Shown here: piece by piece, positions 61,555 through 64,000 of the stretch
How positions within the stretch are numbered: position 1 is the first letter of the stretch
Layout: each line of letters begins with the position of its first letter
From: CAVSUZ01 sp963791885
GTDB lineage: Bacteria > Pseudomonadota > Alphaproteobacteria > Acetobacterales > Acetobacteraceae
Length of the DNA: 64,000 nucleotides
Direction: 5' to 3'
Assembly (NCBI GenBank): GCA_963791885.1
Contig: CAWBUL010000004.1
Location: 62,001-126,000 of the forward strand
Notes under the pieces: model-generated
Databases searched by the model: none
Told to the model about the DNA's origin: nothing
Seen by the model: the letters and a program-made list of their open reading frames with translations, nothing else
Made by a program: the position numbers and the translations under genes

Positions 61555-64000
61555 ATGACACAATCCGATCGGCCAAGCCCGGCTCAGCCGGGACGCCCAT
61601 CCGGAGAAGGCGATCGGGAGAAGGCCGGCCCAGCGCCAGCCGATCTGGTACCGGTTCTGCCGCTGCGTGATATCGTTGTCTTTCCCCACATGATCGTGCC
61701 GCTCTTCGTCGGTCGCGAAAAATCTGTCCGCGCCCTAGAAGCAGTGATGAAGCAGGATAAGCAGATTCTGCTCGTGGCGCAGAAAAACGCCGCGCATGAC
61801 GACCCGGCAGCGGACGACATCTACCGGGTTGGCACTGTTTCCACGATCCTGCAGCTCCTGAAGTTGCCGGACGGCACCGTGAAAGTGCTGGTCGAAGGCG
61901 GCCAACGTGCCCGCATCGCCGCATTCAAAGACACCCAGAGCTACTTCGAAGCGTTCACCGAGCCTCTGCCTGACCAAGTCGGCGAGAGCAAGGAACTGGA
62001 GGCGTTGGGACGTACTGTCGTCTCGCAGTTCGAACAGTACATCAAGCTCAACAAGAAGATCGCGCCAGAGGTGCTGGTTTCGCTCAATCAGATCGAGGAC
62101 CCCAGCAAACTTGCCGACACGGTCGCCGCGCACCTGAATCTCAAGATCGCCGAAAAGCAGGAAGTACTCGAAACCCAGAACGTTGGTGAGCGCCTGGAAC
62201 GCGTCTTCGGCCACATGGAATCCGAAATCGGCGTCCTGCAGGTCGAAAAGCGCATCCGTAATCGCGTAAAGCGGCAGATGGAGAAGACTCAGCGCGAGTA
62301 CTATCTGAACGAGCAGCTCAAGGCCATTCAGAAGGAACTCGGCGAGGGCGAAGACGGCAAGGACGAAACGGCCGAGCTCGAGGAGAAGATCAAGAAGACC
62401 CGCCTGTCGAAGGAAGCACGGGAGAAGTGCGTCGCCGAGCTCAAGAAGCTTAAGACGATGAGCCCGATGAGCGCCGAGGCTACCGTCGTGCGCAACTACC
62501 TCGACTGGATGCTGTCCATCCCCTGGAAGAAGCGCAGCAAGATCCGCAACGACGTGGTCGAGGCGGAGAAGGTGCTGAACGCTGACCACTACGGGCTGGA
62601 GAAGGTGAAGGAGCGGATCATCGAGTACCTCGCCGTGCAGGCAAGGAGCCCGAAGGTGCGCGGCCCCATCCTGTGCCTCGTCGGGCCGCCCGGCGTTGGC
62701 AAAACCTCCCTCGGCAAGTCCATCGCGCGGGCGACGGGACGCCAATTCGTGCGCATGTCGCTGGGTGGCGTGCGGGACGAGGCCGAAATCCGCGGCCATC
62801 GGCGCACCTATATCGGCTCAATGCCCGGCAAGGTCATCCAGGGCATGAAGAAAGCCAAAACCTCCAATCCGCTCTTCCTGCTCGACGAGGTGGATAAGCT
62901 CGGTGCCGATTGGCGCGGCGATCCGTCCTCGGCGCTGCTGGAGGTGTTGGACCCGGAGCAGAACAGCACGTTCAACGACCACTACCTGGAGGTGGATTAC
63001 GACCTGTCGGACGTGATGTTCGTCACCACGGCCAACAGCCTGCGCATGCCGCAGCCACTGATGGACCGCATGGAGATCATTCGCATCCCGGGCTACACTG
63101 AGGATGAGAAAGTGGAGATCGCCAAGCGGCACCTGATCGCCAAGCAGAGCGAGGCGCACGGGCTGAAGAAGGATGAGTGGGCGATCAGCGAGGAGGCGCT
63201 GCGCGACCTGATCCGCTACTACACGCGGGAAGCGGGCGTGCGGAACCTTGAGCGTGAGATCGCTAACCTCGCACGCAAATCGGTCAAGGAGATCGTTACC
63301 ACCAAGACGAAGAAGGTGCTGGTCACCGTCAAAAATCTGGAGAAATACGCCGGTGTCCGGAAATTCCGCTTCGGGGAAACCGAAGCCGAAGACATGGTCG
63401 GCGTGGTCTCCGGGCTGGCTTGGACCGAAGTAGGCGGGGAAATCCTCACCATCGAATCCGTGGTCGTGCCTGGTAAGGGCAACATCAAGCACACCGGCAA
63501 ACTCGGCGACGTGATGCAGGAAAGCGTGTCGGCGGCGATGAGCTATGTGCGGTCGCGCGCGATCCGCTTCGGCATCAAGCCGACGCTGTTCGAAAAGCGC
63601 GACATCCATGTGCACGTGCCGGAAGGAGCGACTCCCAAGGATGGTCCGTCTGCGGGCATCGCCATGGCGACGTCGATCGTCTCGGTGCTGACCGGCATTC
63701 CGATCCGCCGGGATGTGGCCATGACCGGAGAGATCACGTTGCGTGGCCGCGTTCTGCCGATCGGCGGATTGAAGGAGAAGCTTCTGGCGGCGCTGCGCGC
63801 CGGCATCACGACCGTGTTCATCCCCAAGGAGAATGAAAAGGACTTGGCGGAGATCCCGGACAACGTGAAGAAGAACCTGAAGCTGATCCCGGTCGCCGAG
63901 GTGGACGAGGTCATCGCCCAGGCTTTGGTGCGACGTCCTGAGCCGATCGAGTGGGAGGAGCCGCCCGAACCGGTGGCTCCGCCCAAGCCTCCAGAAGCAG
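61555..64000 (+). CDS. lon: ATP-dependent Lon protease (incomplete at window end)
   Basis: Lon degrades damaged and regulatory proteins. The 815 residues visible include the LAN domain (VLPLRDIVVFPHMIVPLFVG near residue 30), a coiled-coil helical arm, and the AAA+ domain with Walker A GPPGVGKTS (about 377-385) and Walker B PLFLLDEVDK. The protease domain has the catalytic Ser at about residue 699 in DGPSAGIAMA and a Lys in GGLKEKLLAA. A perfect AGAAGGAGGT ribosome site precedes the ATG. The frame is open to the last base with a Pro-rich end, so the true stop is just beyond. It completes the tig-clpP-clpX-lon block. Confidence 0.97.
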   Translation, partial: MTQSDRPSPAQPGRPSGEGDREKAGPAPADLVPVLPLRDIVVFPHMIVPLFVGREKSVRALEAVMKQDKQILLVAQKNAAHDDPAADDIYRVGTVSTILQLLKLPDGTVKVLVEGGQRARIAAFKDTQSYFEAFTEPLPDQVGESKELEALGRTVVSQFEQYIKLNKKIAPEVLVSLNQIEDPSKLADTVAAHLNLKIAEKQEVLETQNVGERLERVFGHMESEIGVLQVEKRIRNRVKRQMEKTQREYYLNEQLKAIQKELGEGEDGKDETAELEEKIKKTRLSKEAREKCVAELKKLKTMSPMSAEATVVRNYLDWMLSIPWKKRSKIRNDVVEAEKVLNADHYGLEKVKERIIEYLAVQARSPKVRGPILCLVGPPGVGKTSLGKSIARATGRQFVRMSLGGVRDEAEIRGHRRTYIGSMPGKVIQGMKKAKTSNPLFLLDEVDKLGADWRGDPSSALLEVLDPEQNSTFNDHYLEVDYDLSDVMFVTTANSLRMPQPLMDRMEIIRIPGYTEDEKVEIAKRHLIAKQSEAHGLKKDEWAISEEALRDLIRYYTREAGVRNLEREIANLARKSVKEIVTTKTKKVLVTVKNLEKYAGVRKFRFGETEAEDMVGVVSGLAWTEVGGEILTIESVVVPGKGNIKHTGKLGDVMQESVSAAMSYVRSRAIRFGIKPTLFEKRDIHVHVPEGATPKDGPSAGIAMATSIVSVLTGIPIRRDVAMTGEITLRGRVLPIGGLKEKLLAALRAGITTVFIPKENEKDLAEIPDNVKKNLKLIPVAEVDEVIAQALVRRPEPIEWEEPPEPVAPPKPPEA

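Overview
The window is high-GC DNA of an alphaproteobacterium, most likely Rhodospirillales/Acetobacteraceae. This rests on protein style, on a conserved core that includes rpsT-dnaA and tig-clpP-clpX-lon, and on the number of TRAP, CUT1 and TauD-type uptake and catabolic genes. I cannot name the species.

Layout. 1-1482: an AT-rich DUF4238 gene and the remnant of an unrecognised gene. 1483-5210: mfd and sdhE, translationally coupled. 5507-18431: a 13-kb minus-strand run of eleven closely spaced genes (sulfatase, TRAP importer DctP-Q-M, DUF3604 protein, NTF2-like protein, complete CUT1 ABC importer, GMC oxidoreductase), divergent from a LysR regulator. 19457-20626: a lipoprotein lytic transglycosylase. 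20755-27063: a glutamine-synthetase-like ligase, a GntR/FCD regulator, an enolase-superfamily acid-sugar dehydratase and a CUT1 importer lacking its own ATPase. 27069-34240: an isochorismatase-like hydrolase, a ribose/fructose-type ABC importer, a penicillin-acylase-family amidase and a TauD-like dioxygenase. 34463-53165: mostly core genes (CBS-BON protein, comM, rpsT, dnaA, copper ATPase and chaperone, Crp/Fnr regulator, two DUF5985 proteins, CoxE/CoxD-like pair, TPR protein, CorC-like protein, cupin, hemB, SARP-like regulator, Do-type protease). 53408-56319: a fibronectin-III repeat protein, a vapC remnant and an IS481-type element. 56463-64000: an IclR regulator, tRNA-Leu(UAG), tig, clpP, clpX and the start of lon, which runs off the end.

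Functionally the left half is a scavenging island with three importers, each next to hydrolytic or oxidative enzymes and a local regulator. The 11-gene run is the best candidate for an undescribed pathway: desulfation, a PHP-like DUF3604 hydrolase and FAD-dependent alcohol oxidation are combined with two unrelated importers.

Caution: six genes (seven sites) carry 1-2 base indels that break otherwise intact frames: the FrcA-like ATPase, the FrcB-like binding protein, comM, the FnIII protein (two sites), the IS481 transposase and tig. Because comM and tig are conserved housekeeping genes and several sites lie in short homopolymers, residual sequencing or assembly errors are the likeliest cause. 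I annotate these genes across the shift.
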